The translations under genes and the position numbers were made by a program. From contig NZ_VIYJ01000013.1 of the NCBI RefSeq assembly GCF_008087085.1, positions 25,375-89,374 on the forward strand: DNA of 64,000 bases. The letters run 5' to 3'. This stretch comes from Nocardioides rubriscoriae. GTDB lineage: Bacteria; Actinomycetota; Actinomycetes; Propionibacteriales; Nocardioidaceae. Shown here in pieces: positions 1 to 7,974 of this stretch (positions are counted from its first letter, which is position 1; each line of letters opens with the position of its first letter). Under the pieces are notes generated by a model. It had not been told where the DNA came from, ran no database searches, and saw only the letters and a list, made by a program, of their open reading frames with translations.

Positions 1-404
1 AGATGGGCGCGAGCCAGCTGAGCCTCGGCGACACCATCGGGGTGGCGACCGCCGGGCACGTGACGGCGCTGGTCGCCGCCCTCGTCGACGCCGGCGTCGG
101 GGTCGACCGGCTGGCCCTGCACTTCCACGACACCTACGGCCAGGCGCTGAGCAACGTGCAGGCCGGCCTGCGCGCCGGCGTGACGACGTACGACGCGAGC
201 GCGGGCGGCCTCGGCGGCTGCCCCTACGCCGAGTCGGCCACCGGCAACCTCGCCACCGAGGACCTCGTCTGGTTACTCACCGGCCTCGGCATCGACCACG
301 GCGTCTCGCTCGACGCGCTGGTCGCCACCAGCACCTGGATGGCCGGCCACCTCGGCCGCCCCAGCCCCAGCGCCGTCGTCCGCGCCCTCGGCCACGGTGG
401 TTGA
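1..404 (+). CDS. Hydroxymethylglutaryl-CoA lyase, C-terminal part (5' end outside window)
   Basis: This is the C-terminal ~134 residues of an HMG-CoA lyase, which cleaves HMG-CoA to acetoacetate and acetyl-CoA at the end of leucine degradation. Visible family motifs are LGDTIG, the metal-binding HFHDTYGQAL and the signature GGLGGCPYA, whose Cys is the catalytic residue in known lyases. The frame is open to the left edge, so the true start lies upstream; the internal ATG at position 3 is not a start. The TGA stop sits inside a REP-like element. The gene converges on trmL. Other pyruvate-carboxyltransferase-fold enzymes are possible but the GGLGGCPYA signature argues against them. Confidence 0.9.
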   Translation, partial: MGASQLSLGDTIGVATAGHVTALVAALVDAGVGVDRLALHFHDTYGQALSNVQAGLRAGVTTYDASAGGLGGCPYAESATGNLATEDLVWLLTGLGIDHGVSLDALVATSTWMAGHLGRPSPSAVVRALGHGG

Positions 405-439
405 GGAGGTTGCGCTAGCAACCGTCACGAAACCACACC
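396..439. repeat. REP-like element with altered centre
   Basis: The outer arms read GGTGGTTGAGG and GAAACCACACC, as in the elements near 13.26 and 13.33 kb, but the middle is a GGTTGCGCTAGCAACC palindrome. It lies between two convergent genes and contains the stop codon of the upstream lyase gene, so it may serve as a bidirectional terminator. Confidence 0.5.
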
Positions 440-450
440 ACCGCAGCCGC

Positions 451-921
451 CTACTCAGCCCCCGCGAACCCCTGCTGCCGCCACGCCTCGTAGGTCACGA
501 CCGCCGCCGAGTTCGACAGGTTCAACGACCGCCGCCCACCGACCATCGGGATCCGCAACCGGTCGGTGACCCGGGGATGACCCAGCGCCTCGTCCGGCAG
601 CCCGGTCGGCTCCGGTCCGAACAGCAGCACGTCGCCCGCCTCGAACTCGACCTCGCTGAACCACCGCGTGGCGTGGGCAGTGAAGGCGAACACCCGCGAC
701 GACACGAGCGCCTCGCTCTCCAGCGCGGCGTCGATGTCGGGGTGCACGACCACCGACGCCAGGTCGTGATAGTCCAGCCCCGCCCGCTTGAGCTTGGGCT
801 CCGACAGGTCGAAGCCGAGCGGCTCGACCAGGTGCAGGGTCGCCCCCGTCGCGGCCACCATCCGGATCGCGTTGCCGGTGTTGGGCGGGATGCGGGGCTC
901 GAGGAACATCACGTGGAACAC
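451..921 (-). CDS. trmL: tRNA (cytidine(34)-2'-O)-methyltransferase TrmL
   Basis: A 156-residue SPOUT-class methyltransferase that would 2'-O-methylate the wobble nucleotide of tRNA-Leu using SAM. The three motifs of the minimal SpoU/TrmL type are present: EPRIPPNTGNAIR near the N-terminus, LLFGPEPTGLP in the middle, and RSLNLSNSAAVVTYEA near the C-terminus, which form the trefoil knot. There is no separate RNA-binding domain and the length is normal for TrmL. I chose the GTG giving (V)FHVMFLEPR, because residues upstream do not look like the family. The first ~128 bp are duplicated in a relic at 3.3-3.4 kb. Confidence 0.9.
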   Translation of the reverse strand: MFHVMFLEPRIPPNTGNAIRMVAATGATLHLVEPLGFDLSEPKLKRAGLDYHDLASVVVHPDIDAALESEALVSSRVFAFTAHATRWFSEVEFEAGDVLLFGPEPTGLPDEALGHPRVTDRLRIPMVGGRRSLNLSNSAAVVTYEAWRQQGFAGAE

Positions 922-1080
922 GGGCCCAGCCTCTCGCACGGTCCGGACTCGGCCAGGGACGGGAGACGAGCCACGTGGGTGGGCCGGTACGCCCGAACCT
1001 GCCGAGAGTCGGGTACGCACCCACACGACGCCGGTCGAGACGTTGCCAACCCGCGTGTCCGCCTTGGCAGCGCTGGCTGA

Positions 1081-1126
1081 GGTGGTTTCGAAGCTCGGCC
1101 GCGGGCGGCCTCGCACCTCAACCAGC
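1081..1126. repeat. REP-like element, inverted copy
   Basis: The sequence runs GGTGGTTTCGAAGCTCGGCC to CTCGCACCTCAACCAGC, the reverse orientation of the 13.26 kb element. It lies in the 262-bp gap between trmL and the secreted-protein gene, where I see no coding sequence. Confidence 0.5.
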
Positions 1127-1183
1127 GGGGGGCCTCGAGAATCACGATCCACGTGCCGCAGCGTGCGCGGCCGCGACCGCCGC

Positions 1184-2218
1184 TCACCTCGTGGTGACGG
1201 TCTTGACCCTGAAGTCGTCGAACGTGGCGTCGGCTCCCTGCCCGAACAGGCGCTCGCTGAGCGGGATGCTGACGGCCAGCTCGGGGGCCTCGGGGTGCTG
1301 GAACGGGAACGCGTCCAGCAGGCTGAACAGGCCGTGGCCGATCACCAGGCTGTCGATCTGGTCGCCGAGCACCTCGCCCGCGCCCAGGGACGGGTAGATG
1401 CCGGTGTAGTCCTGTCCCTGGACGTCGAGCGGCACCCCGACGTCCTCGACGTGCGCCACCGGTCGGCCGTCGAAGGAGTAGTCGGCCGTGCCGCCGTCGG
1501 CGCGGCTGTACCGGATCGTCACCTCGTGGGGTCCGGACGAGGCCGGGATCTCCCGGATGATCTGGGTGTACGCCTGGTCGAGGCCGACGTACTCGGGAGA
1601 GTCGGGGTCGGTGGTGTTGCCGGTGACGGTGGAGGGCAGCCGCTCGATGAGCGCGAAGGCGGTGCTGCCGGAGACGAACCAGTCGAAGAGCTGGCCGGTG
1701 GAGAAGTCGATGACGTTCATGACGGCGCCGGCTTGCTGACCCTCGAGGGTCGCGGCGGCATAGGGAGCGCCGCTCAGCGTGTAGGTCCCGTGGACGACCC
1801 GGCCCGGCTCCGTGCCCGGTGTGACCGCTCGGATGGTCGAGCCGAACTCCACCGATCCCCGCGCCGGCACCGGCCAGGACTTGGTGCTGACCGCGATGTA
1901 CTTCAGGTGGTCGAAGACGCTGAAGTCCGCTGCCTGCGTGAACGGGACGGCCGAGACGTGGAAGCTGTTGCCTGCGAAGGAGCGCGTGTCGTCGTTGGCC
2001 ATCTCGCCCGGGCCGTAGATGGTGGCCCACTTCGCGGCGTAGTCGGCCAGGGTGTAGCCGCCCGGCTTCTGGAAGGAGTCGTAGACCTCGACGGTGGTGT
2101 GCTTGTCGGGAGGCTTGTCGGCGATGGCGTTCGTCGGTGCGGCCAGGACCGCGGCGGGGACCGCGAGCACCGCGATCGCGGCGGCGAGCAGGCGGGTGGG
2201 GCGGGTCGAGACGTTCAT
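1184..2218 (-). CDS. Secreted protein of unknown function, possibly DUF6081-like
   Basis: A 344-residue exported protein. Residues 1-34 form a classic Sec signal peptide (basic start, hydrophobic Leu/Ala/Val core, AxA-type site near residue 26-32). The mature part has no Cys, is rich in aromatic and beta-type residues, and looks like a secreted beta-sandwich, with repeated phrases such as VYDSFQKPGGY and ATFDDFRVKTV that recall concanavalin-like folds. I tentatively relate it to the actinobacterial DUF6081 group, but this is from memory and function is unknown. It is monocistronic and divergent from the HNH lipoprotein gene, 135 bp apart. Confidence 0.75.
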   Translation of the reverse strand: MNVSTRPTRLLAAAIAVLAVPAAVLAAPTNAIADKPPDKHTTVEVYDSFQKPGGYTLADYAAKWATIYGPGEMANDDTRSFAGNSFHVSAVPFTQAADFSVFDHLKYIAVSTKSWPVPARGSVEFGSTIRAVTPGTEPGRVVHGTYTLSGAPYAAATLEGQQAGAVMNVIDFSTGQLFDWFVSGSTAFALIERLPSTVTGNTTDPDSPEYVGLDQAYTQIIREIPASSGPHEVTIRYSRADGGTADYSFDGRPVAHVEDVGVPLDVQGQDYTGIYPSLGAGEVLGDQIDSLVIGHGLFSLLDAFPFQHPEAPELAVSIPLSERLFGQGADATFDDFRVKTVTTR

Positions 2219-2353
2219 GAGGTGGTCCTCCCAGGACGGTGTGAAGGCATTCGACTATTCCGAGGTGCCGCCCCACGGGCCATGACCCGTTCGGGCCACC
2301 GCCACCCGGGCCGAAAGTCCTCCCCGCCCTGCGGTCCCGGGCAGGATGAGGGG

Positions 2354-3214
2354 ATGACCGGGGTCAAGGCGTTGCTCCGCGCCGTGGCCCTCGGCGCGCT
2401 CGCCACGAGTCTGTGGGGCTGCGCCGTCCCGGCGACCAGCCAGCCCGCACCGCCCCCGGTCGACGGCCCCCGGCGTCCCGGATCGGCCCTCGACGTCCTG
2501 GGCGCCCTGACGGTCCGGGGGCGGGGCCCCATGACCGGGTACTCCCGCGAGGCGTTCGGCCCCGCCTGGCTCGACGCCAACCGCAACGGCTGCGACGAGC
2601 GCAACGACACCCTGACCCGAGACCTGCAGGACCTGACCGAGAAGAACTGCCGGGTGCTCACCGGCACCCTGCTCGATCCCTACACCGCACAGCAGATCCC
2701 CTACGTCTACGGCGACGGCACGCTGGTCGACGTCGACCACGTCGTGTCGCTCGGCAACGCCTGGGCCAGCGGCGCCGCGAGCTGGCCGATCCGTCGTCGC
2801 GCCGCCCTCGCCACGGACCCGATGAACCTGCTGGCCGTCGATGCCTCCGCCAACCGGCAGAAGGGCGACGGGGACGCCGCGACCTGGCTGCCACCGAACA
2901 AGGCGTACCGCTGCGCCTACGTCGCCAGGCAGGTCGCGGTGAAGGCAAAGTTCGACCTGTCGGTCACCTCGGCGGAGAAGGAGGCGATCACCCGGGTGCT
3001 GCGCGGCTGCCCGGACCAGCCGCTCCCCGCGGACTCGGGGGCTGCGCTGGAGGTGAGCAACAACATCACCGAGCCGCCGGAGACTGACCCGACGCCGGGC
3101 GCGTACGCCGACTGCGACGCTGCTCGCGCAGCCGGCGCAGCACCCCTTCGCCGCGGCGACCCGGGCTACAGCGCGAGTCTCGACGGGGACGGTGACGGGT
3201 CAGCCTGCGAGTAG
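2354..3214 (+). CDS. Lipoprotein with HNH nuclease domain (GmrSD C-terminal/DUF1524 type) and excalibur domain
   Basis: A 286-residue predicted extracellular nuclease. A lipobox LWGC at residues 20-23 suggests lipid anchoring at Cys23. The central part carries an HNH-like core: DVDHVVSLGNAW with His129, then DPMNLLAVDASANRQKGD, as in the DUF1524/GmrSD C-terminal family. The last 36 residues (251-286) are an excalibur calcium-binding domain, ending RRGDPGYSASLDGDGDGSACE-like with conserved Cys residues. The ATG follows an AGGATGAGGGG Shine-Dalgarno; the much longer open frame upstream is a shadow. Related secreted proteins are common in actinobacteria; the substrate is unknown. Confidence 0.85.
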   Translation: MTGVKALLRAVALGALATSLWGCAVPATSQPAPPPVDGPRRPGSALDVLGALTVRGRGPMTGYSREAFGPAWLDANRNGCDERNDTLTRDLQDLTEKNCRVLTGTLLDPYTAQQIPYVYGDGTLVDVDHVVSLGNAWASGAASWPIRRRAALATDPMNLLAVDASANRQKGDGDAATWLPPNKAYRCAYVARQVAVKAKFDLSVTSAEKEAITRVLRGCPDQPLPADSGAALEVSNNITEPPETDPTPGAYADCDAARAAGAAPLRRGDPGYSASLDGDGDGSACE

Positions 3215-3237
3215 ACCCCCTCGCAACCGGCCTGCGG

Positions 3238-3440
3238 GTGCTGTCGGTCGCGGCCGGCGTCAGACCGTCCGGGCCCAGACGGCGTACAGCGGGTCGCGGC
3301 CCCAGCGGTGCTGGGCTGCGACAGGTCGAACCCCAACGGCTCGACCAGGTGCAGGGTCGCCCCCGTTGCCGCCACCCCCCGGATCGCGTTTGCGGTGTTG
3401 GGCGGGATGCGGGGCTCGAGGAACATCACGTGGAACACGC
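3238..3440 (-). pseudogene. Chimeric relic: 5' end of trmL joined to 3' end of a methyltransferase gene
   Basis: Read on the minus strand, bases 3440-3311 are a near copy of the first ~128 bp of trmL (MFHVMFLEPRIPPNT...), and bases 3307-3238 are a near copy of the last ~45 bp plus flank of the methyltransferase gene at 5.83-6.45 kb (DPLYAVWARTV followed by the same TGA). The two parts are in different frames, so no chimeric protein is made. Both parents are on the same strand nearby. It looks like the residue of a duplication followed by an internal deletion. Confidence 0.8.
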
Positions 3441-3802
3441 CCGCAGCATCTTGCGCCGTCCGGCGGTCGCCTTGTCAGCATCGGTGGACCGGGTTAGCGT
3501 GCTGAGTCCGAGGCCGTGACGACGCTCACAGCCGAAGAGCAGGAAGCCGAGGCCCCGTCCCTGACGGACCTCGAGAGAGAATGTGTTCGTCTTGCAGATC
3601 GGGATGCTACGACGCACGATCGCCGACCCTGTCGGTGTTGTCCTGCCTGTCCTCGTCGGGCCGGGTCGGTTGATCCCGTCCGAGCCTCGTCGGGGTGCAC
3701 CTCGAGCACGTCTGCCTGGCGCGGTCTCACGCGGCCAAGACGGCCGGTGATCCTCGACCCCTCCCTGTTCGCGCACCCCCAACCGCAAGGGAAAGGACTG
3801 TC
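3441..3802. other. Non-coding gap upstream of fdhA
   Basis: About 360 bp without a convincing gene. A GTG at 3516 opens a short tract (TTLTAEEQEAEAPSLTDLE) that looks protein-like for ~35 codons and then turns into low-quality sequence, so it may be the stump of a decayed gene. The fdhA promoter must lie here, but I see no clear -35/-10 pair. Confidence 0.5.
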
Positions 3803-5014
3803 ATGTCTGGAAATCGTGTCGTCGTCTACAAGGGGCCTGGCGAGGTCGAGGTCGAGTCGATCGACTACCCCAAGCTCGAACTCCCCCAGGACGTGGTGAA
3901 CGGGCTCGGTCTGAAGAAGAACGCGCCGCACGCGGCGATCCTCAAGCTGGTCACCACCAACATCTGCGGCAGCGACCAGCACATGGTGCGAGGCCGGACC
4001 ACAGCACCGGTCGGGCAGACCCTGGGCCACGAGATCACTGGCGAGGTCGTCGAGGTCGGTGACGACGTCCTGTTCGTCAAGGAGGGCGACATCTGCTCGG
4101 TCCCGTTCAACATCGCCTGCGGCCGGTGCCGGATGTGCAACGAGGGCAAGACCGGCATCTGCCTCAACGTCAACCCGGCCCGGGCAGGCGCGGCCTACGG
4201 CTACGTCGACATGGGCGGCTGGATCGGCGGCCAGGCGGAGTACGTCATGGTGCCGTTCGCCGACTTCAACCTCCTGAAGTTCCCCGACCGGGACCAGGCG
4301 CTCGAGAAGATCCTCGACCTCACGATGCTCTCCGACATCTTCCCCACCGGCTACCACGGTGCGGCCACGGCCGGCGTCACCAGCGGCTCCACGGTGTACG
4401 TCGCCGGGGCCGGCCCGGTGGGTCTCGCCGCGGCGTACTCCGCCCAGCTCCTGGGGGCAGCGGCGGTGATCGTGGGCGACATGAACCCGGACCGGTTGCG
4501 CCAGGCCGAGAGCTTCGGGTGCGAGACCGTCGACCTGAGCTCGGGCAACGACCTGGTCGACATGATCGAGCAGATCCTCGGCGAGCCCGAGGTGGACGCC
4601 GCCGTCGACGCCGTCGGGTTCGAGGCCCGCGGGCACGGAGCCGACGCCGACGAGGCCCCGGCGACGGTGCTCAACGACATCATGTCGATCTCGCGCGCCG
4701 GAGCGTCACTGGGCATCCCGGGTCTCTACGTCACCGGCGACCCGGGCGGCATCGACGACAACGCCAAGGTCGGCCAGATCGGGGTACGCCTCGGACTCGG
4801 CTGGGCCAAGTCGCACTCGTTCACGACGGGTCAGTGTCCGGTCAAGAAGTACAACCGGCAGCTGATGAACATGATCCTCAATGACAAGGCCCACATCGCC
4901 AAGGCCGTCAACGCCACGACGATCAGCCTCGACGAGGCAGCAGACGCCTACCAGCAGTTCGACAAGGGTGTCGCCATGAAGTACGTGATCGACCCGCACG
5001 GGATGGTTGCCTAG
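3803..5014 (+). CDS. fdhA: Formaldehyde dehydrogenase, glutathione-independent
   Basis: A 403-residue zinc-dependent medium-chain dehydrogenase/dismutase that oxidises formaldehyde to formate with NAD and no added thiol. Catalytic-zinc ligands are visible as Cys55 (TNICGSDQHM) and His76 (TLGHEITGEV); the structural-zinc lobe is CGRCRMCNEGKTGIC. The Rossmann motif VYVAGAGPVGLAAA follows, and GYHGAATAGV and the long insert before the C-terminus are typical of the FdhA subgroup. The ATG is preceded by AAGGGAAAGGA. The gene stands alone, so it probably serves formaldehyde detoxification. Length and identity of motifs make other alcohol dehydrogenases unlikely. Confidence 0.93.
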   Translation: MSGNRVVVYKGPGEVEVESIDYPKLELPQDVVNGLGLKKNAPHAAILKLVTTNICGSDQHMVRGRTTAPVGQTLGHEITGEVVEVGDDVLFVKEGDICSVPFNIACGRCRMCNEGKTGICLNVNPARAGAAYGYVDMGGWIGGQAEYVMVPFADFNLLKFPDRDQALEKILDLTMLSDIFPTGYHGAATAGVTSGSTVYVAGAGPVGLAAAYSAQLLGAAAVIVGDMNPDRLRQAESFGCETVDLSSGNDLVDMIEQILGEPEVDAAVDAVGFEARGHGADADEAPATVLNDIMSISRAGASLGIPGLYVTGDPGGIDDNAKVGQIGVRLGLGWAKSHSFTTGQCPVKKYNRQLMNMILNDKAHIAKAVNATTISLDEAADAYQQFDKGVAMKYVIDPHGMVA

Positions 5015-5035
5015 CCACGGGCCGGGTGCGGATGG

Positions 5036-5056
5036 GTCGTCGCTCAGCGCGACGAC
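5036..5056 (+). terminator. Hairpin downstream of fdhA
   Basis: A perfect 8-bp stem GTCGTCGC/GCGACGAC with a 5-nt loop, 22 bp after the fdhA stop. There is no T-tract, as is common for actinobacterial terminators. Confidence 0.5.
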
Positions 5057-5226
5057 CTGTCCGCTCCCGGGTGGTGTGTGCGCCCTATCGCTGCGAATCG
5101 GCGCAGCAGACCAGCGCCGTCTGCCGATAGTCAGCATTTCGTGCTGACGTGGTGGCGGGCCTACGCAGCGCCCCCCACATTCACCGTTCGTCGGACAGCC
5201 GCCCAGCCTCGCCGTACCTTCACGCC

Positions 5227-5613
5227 ATGACCCCTCTCAAGGACTTCCCCGGCACCCTCATCGCCGTCTTTACGCTGTTCATCGCCCGCGCCAAGTGGAT
5301 CGCGGAGACGAACCGGCAGCTCGGTGCTGGCGGCGCTGGCTTCATGTTTGCCTGGTTCTTCTCACCGTTCGCCAACTACGGCGTAGTGGATCGCATGAAC
5401 AACGCCCTTGCCGCTGCTGGGTCTGGCCACCGCGAGTCGCCCATCCTCTGCTTCCTGCTCAACGGCTGGCCGTTCTTCGGTGCCAAGAAGCGGATGAAGC
5501 GCGGCACACACGCCCTCAACAACGCGTGGGCGGTGCGTCAGCAGGCTGCTGGAGTGGCCAACCATGCGCCCTACATGCCGTCGACGCCGGAGACCCCGCC
5601 CGCGACCGTCTGA
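5227..5613 (+). CDS. Small hypothetical membrane-associated protein
   Basis: A 128-residue protein I do not recognise. Residues 8-23 (LIAVFTLFIARAKWIA) and 40-55 (GFMFAWFFSPFANYGV) are hydrophobic and aromatic, followed by a third hydrophobic patch ILCFLLNGWPFFGAKKR with a basic flank, so two or three membrane-associated helices are likely. The C-terminus is polar and Pro-rich. An upstream GTG at 5149 would add 26 residues lacking coding character, so I prefer the ATG at 5227. It has no operon partner. Confidence 0.6.
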   Translation: MTPLKDFPGTLIAVFTLFIARAKWIAETNRQLGAGGAGFMFAWFFSPFANYGVVDRMNNALAAAGSGHRESPILCFLLNGWPFFGAKKRMKRGTHALNNAWAVRQQAAGVANHAPYMPSTPETPPATV

Positions 5614-5827
5614 TCGATTGGCGCCTCGCCCCGTGGTTGCTTCGACCGCGGGGCGGGACGCGGCGTCTCATGCGGGTCCCGCGCTACTCCGCCGCGTATG
5701 CGCTTTGATGCCCGTGGCGGCCAGATCAGCCGCAGAGGGCTTCGAGCATGTGGTCGAGCTCGTCGTCTGGGACTGACCGTGCGAGTAGGCGCCGCCAGCG
5801 GACGGTTGCTGTCGTTCGCGGCCGGTG

Positions 5828-6448
5828 TCAGACCGTCCGGGCCCAGGCGGCGTACAACGGGTCGCTGCCCCACCGACGCCGGGTGCGCAGGGCGGTCGTC
5901 ACGCCTGCGAAGCCGGCGCGCTCCAGGTACTCCCGCACGATCGCGACGCGCCCGTCCTCGTCGGCGGCCAGCCACCCACGGATCGCCTTGGTCGGGAAGC
6001 ACCGGTTGCTGAAGGTGAGCACCACGACGCCACCGGGGCGCAGCGCGCGCGCCGCCTCGCGCAGCACCTCGACGGGGTGGATGAGGTAGTCGATCGACAC
6101 GCAGCACGTCACCGCGTCGAACGACGCCGCGTCGAACGGCAGGAGCGGGTCGACGTTGAGGTCGTGCACGACGACCTGGTCGGCGAGGGGGTTGGCCTGC
6201 AGCTCGACGGCGTTCATGCCCAGCGCGACGAGGCCGCCGCTCGGCTTCCTGGACAGGTGCGAGACCCACGACGACATCAGGTCCAGGACGCGACCGTCCG
6301 GCACGCCCAGCTCGTCGTACAGCTCGGTGACCGCCGCGATCGCGCCGTCGTCGATGTGGGTGACCAGCCGCGTCGGGACGTAGAACACGGCGTCGTCGGA
6401 GGGGTCCTGCCGGTCGAAGAAACCTGGGGGCCAGCCGTCGTCGGTCAT
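5828..6448 (-). CDS. Class I SAM-dependent methyltransferase
   Basis: A 206-residue methyltransferase of the Methyltransf_11/25 type. The SAM-binding fold is visible as GRVLDLMSSWVSHL (motif I, unusual because the glycine loop is replaced by MSSW), LGMNAVEL (motif post-I), FDAVTCCVSIDYL (motif II) and RALRPGGVVVLTFSNRCFP (motif III). The substrate cannot be read from sequence. The 3' end, WGSDPLYAAWARTV plus stop and flank, is duplicated in the relic at 3.24-3.31 kb. It is transcribed away from the tRNA-Gly gene 115 bp to the right. Confidence 0.88.
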   Translation of the reverse strand: MTDDGWPPGFFDRQDPSDDAVFYVPTRLVTHIDDGAIAAVTELYDELGVPDGRVLDLMSSWVSHLSRKPSGGLVALGMNAVELQANPLADQVVVHDLNVDPLLPFDAASFDAVTCCVSIDYLIHPVEVLREAARALRPGGVVVLTFSNRCFPTKAIRGWLAADEDGRVAIVREYLERAGFAGVTTALRTRRRWGSDPLYAAWARTV

Positions 6449-6562
6449 GCCTGCATCCTGCCCAAGGCAACAAGCGCCGCGGTCCGCTCGCGCCACCCCG
6501 CTGCGCGGGTTCGTCCTCGGTGGGCCATAGTGAGGGCGCCGGGCTCGACAGAGGCTGGCTTC

Positions 6563-6636
6563 GCGGACGTGGTGTAGTTGCAGCACGCTTCCCTTCCAGG
6601 GAAGGGGTCGAGGTTCAAATCCTCGCGTCCGCTCCA
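6563..6636 (+). tRNA. tRNA-Gly(TCC)
   Basis: A full cloverleaf: acceptor GCGGACG/CGTCCGC, anticodon arm CTTCC-CTTCCAG-GGAAG giving anticodon TCC, T arm with GGTTCAAATCC, discriminator T and an encoded CCA at 6634-6636. It decodes GGA (and GGG). Confidence 0.96.
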
Positions 6637-6681
6637 CCTCGTTCGACGGACCCGTCACGCGCACAGCCGTACGGTGAACCT

Positions 6682-7083
6682 GTGGCCCACCCACGGATGT
6701 TCGACGACGACGACCCGGTCCTGGGTCGGCTCCGCGAGGTCGCGCTGGCGCTGCCCGACGCGGCCGAGAAGGTGTCGCACGGGAGCCCGGCGTTCTTCAC
6801 CACGAAGGTCTTCGCCTACTACGGCGGCTCGGTGAAGGTCGGCGCCGGCTACGAGCGCCACGGCCAGTCGCTGCTCGTGCTGGCCGACCCGGCCGAGCGC
6901 CCCGCGCTGCTCGGCGACGACCGCTTCTTCCACCCGATGTACCTCGGTCCGTCCGGCTGGGTCGGGCTCGACCTCGACGCCGGCACCGACTGGGGCGAGG
7001 TCCGCGAGCTCGTGGAGACCTCCTACCGGCTCACCGCCGGCGTACGCCGTGTCCGCCGGCTCGACGAGGGGACGGCCCGGTGA
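6682..7083 (+). CDS. YjbR/MmcQ-like (CyaY-fold) protein
   Basis: A 133-residue protein of the MmcQ/YjbR family, small alpha/beta proteins with a CyaY-like fold and suspected nucleic-acid binding. Family features are LREVALALPDAAEKVSHGSPAFFTTKVFAYY and the closing GWVGLDLD...WGEVRELVETSYRLTA (segments quoted in parts). The GTG at 6682 gives VAHPRMFDDD; an ATG at 6697 is an alternative. The last 51 bp, including the stop, recur at 11.02-11.07 kb. Confidence 0.85.
   Translation: MAHPRMFDDDDPVLGRLREVALALPDAAEKVSHGSPAFFTTKVFAYYGGSVKVGAGYERHGQSLLVLADPAERPALLGDDRFFHPMYLGPSGWVGLDLDAGTDWGEVRELVETSYRLTAGVRRVRRLDEGTAR
7033..7083 (+). repeat. 51-bp direct repeat, left copy
   Basis: ACCGCCGGCGTACGCCGTGT and the following 31 bp match 11020-11070 with about five mismatches. 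This copy is the 3' end of the YjbR-like gene; the right copy ends at the start codon of the acyl-CoA dehydrogenase gene. Together they bracket the MarR/Mo-oxidoreductase module. Confidence 0.8.
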
Positions 7084-7088
7084 CGCGG

Positions 7089-7352
7089 TCATCCCGGGGA
7101 CCGGGGCGTGGGGTCCTCCTCGCTGCTGGTCCGGCCTGCGAGGTAGTCGTGGAGCACCGAGGTCCGTAGCCCGCTGAGTCGGCTCACCTGCTCGTTGCTG
7201 CCGCAGGTGAGCAGCGCGATCTCGATCCAGTCGTCCCGGAACGCCGTCACGCGCCAGTGCCCGCCGGACCGCTCCCACCGGGTGAGGACCTCGACGAGGC
7301 CACCGGGCGGACCCGACTCGGGGCGCCCGTGGCCCTCTCCGTGCGTCGTCAC
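7089..7352 (-). CDS. Small hypothetical protein in the marR operon
   Basis: An 87-residue protein I do not recognise. The centre, WRVTAFRDDWIEIALLTCG, followed by SRLSGLRTSVLHDYLAG, has alternating beta and helix character; both ends are Pro/Gly-rich. Its ATG overlaps the stop of the marR-like gene by 4 bp (ATGA), so the two are translationally coupled, which is the main support for it being real. The stop is only 5 bp from that of the convergent YjbR-like gene. Confidence 0.6.
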   Translation of the reverse strand: MTTHGEGHGRPESGPPGGLVEVLTRWERSGGHWRVTAFRDDWIEIALLTCGSNEQVSRLSGLRTSVLHDYLAGRTSSEEDPTPRSPG

Positions 7353-7888
7353 GTCCGTCCTGCCTCGGACGGGGCCGACGTGGTGTCGAGCACCATCCAG
7401 TCGCCCTCCGCGGCCTCGTGGGCGGCGTCGTTGAAGGCACGCAGGGCCGCCACGGCGGCGCGTGCCTCGTCGGCGGAGAGGTTTGCCAGGACGGCGCGGA
7501 CCTCCGCGCGCCGGTGCGCGTGGACCGCTCGCAGCACAGCGCGCCCGTCGTCGGTGACCGAGATCCGGACCGAGCGGGCGTCGGTGGTCGACCGTTGGCG
7601 TGCCACCAGGGCCAGGCGCTGCAGACGGTCGCAGACCCGGCTGGCGTTGGAGGCGTTGACGCCGAGCTCCTCGGCCAGCTCGGACACCGTCTGCTCGCCC
7701 CGCGACGACAGCAGGACCAGCACCCGGTGCTGCATCAGCGTCACGTCCACAGGTGAGGCATTGACCGAGCGGATGGCGAGGGCGACCAGGGCGCGGGAGG
7801 CCGTGAGGAACTCGTCGACCACGGGGTCCAGGGAGGGGTCGTGGTCGACGTCGGGCGGGGTGTCCTGGTCGTGGTGCTCGGCTGCCAC
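7349..7888 (-). CDS. MarR-family transcriptional regulator
   Basis: A 179-residue MarR regulator. The winged helix is clear: LMQHRVLVLLSSRGEQTVSE leads into the recognition region LAEELGVNASNASRVCDRLQ and the wing RQRSTTDARSVRISVTDDG, followed by the dimerising C-terminal helices. I take the GTG at 7888 as the start because it has a purine-rich AGAGG upstream and because a longer TTG start at 7930 would put the operator inside the gene. It is divergent from the molybdopterin oxidoreductase gene and very probably regulates both directions from the shared palindromes. No ligand can be inferred. Confidence 0.9.
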   Translation of the reverse strand: MAAEHHDQDTPPDVDHDPSLDPVVDEFLTASRALVALAIRSVNASPVDVTLMQHRVLVLLSSRGEQTVSELAEELGVNASNASRVCDRLQRLALVARQRSTTDARSVRISVTDDGRAVLRAVHAHRRAEVRAVLANLSADEARAAVAALRAFNDAAHEAAEGDWMVLDTTSAPSEAGRT

Positions 7889-7916
7889 TTGTCCCGACCT
7901 CTCGTCCGTGGTTTCG

Positions 7917-7946
7917 TTGCGTAAGCGCAACGTTGCGCTACCGCAA
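7917..7946. promoter_or_regulatory. Double palindromic operator for the MarR-like regulator
   Basis: Two identical-armed palindromes TTGCG-N4-CGCAA sit at 7917-7930 and 7933-7946, 16 bp centre to centre, in the 86-bp divergent gap. Size and symmetry fit a MarR dimer site, and the tandem arrangement suggests cooperative binding or control of two promoters. Confidence 0.8.
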
Positions 7947-7974
7947 ACAATACACGACGCTCGGAGGCAGCCAG

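Noticed and set aside
788..2353. Long plus-strand open frame upstream of the HNH lipoprotein
   Set aside because: It runs antisense to the secreted-protein gene and trmL start, has repetitive Gly/Arg/Val composition without domains, and the signal peptide and Shine-Dalgarno place the real start at 2354.
3516..3899. Plus-strand open frame starting TTLTAEEQEAEAPS as a gene
   Set aside because: Coding-like character fades after ~35 codons and the frame runs across the fdhA start, so it is at most a stump.
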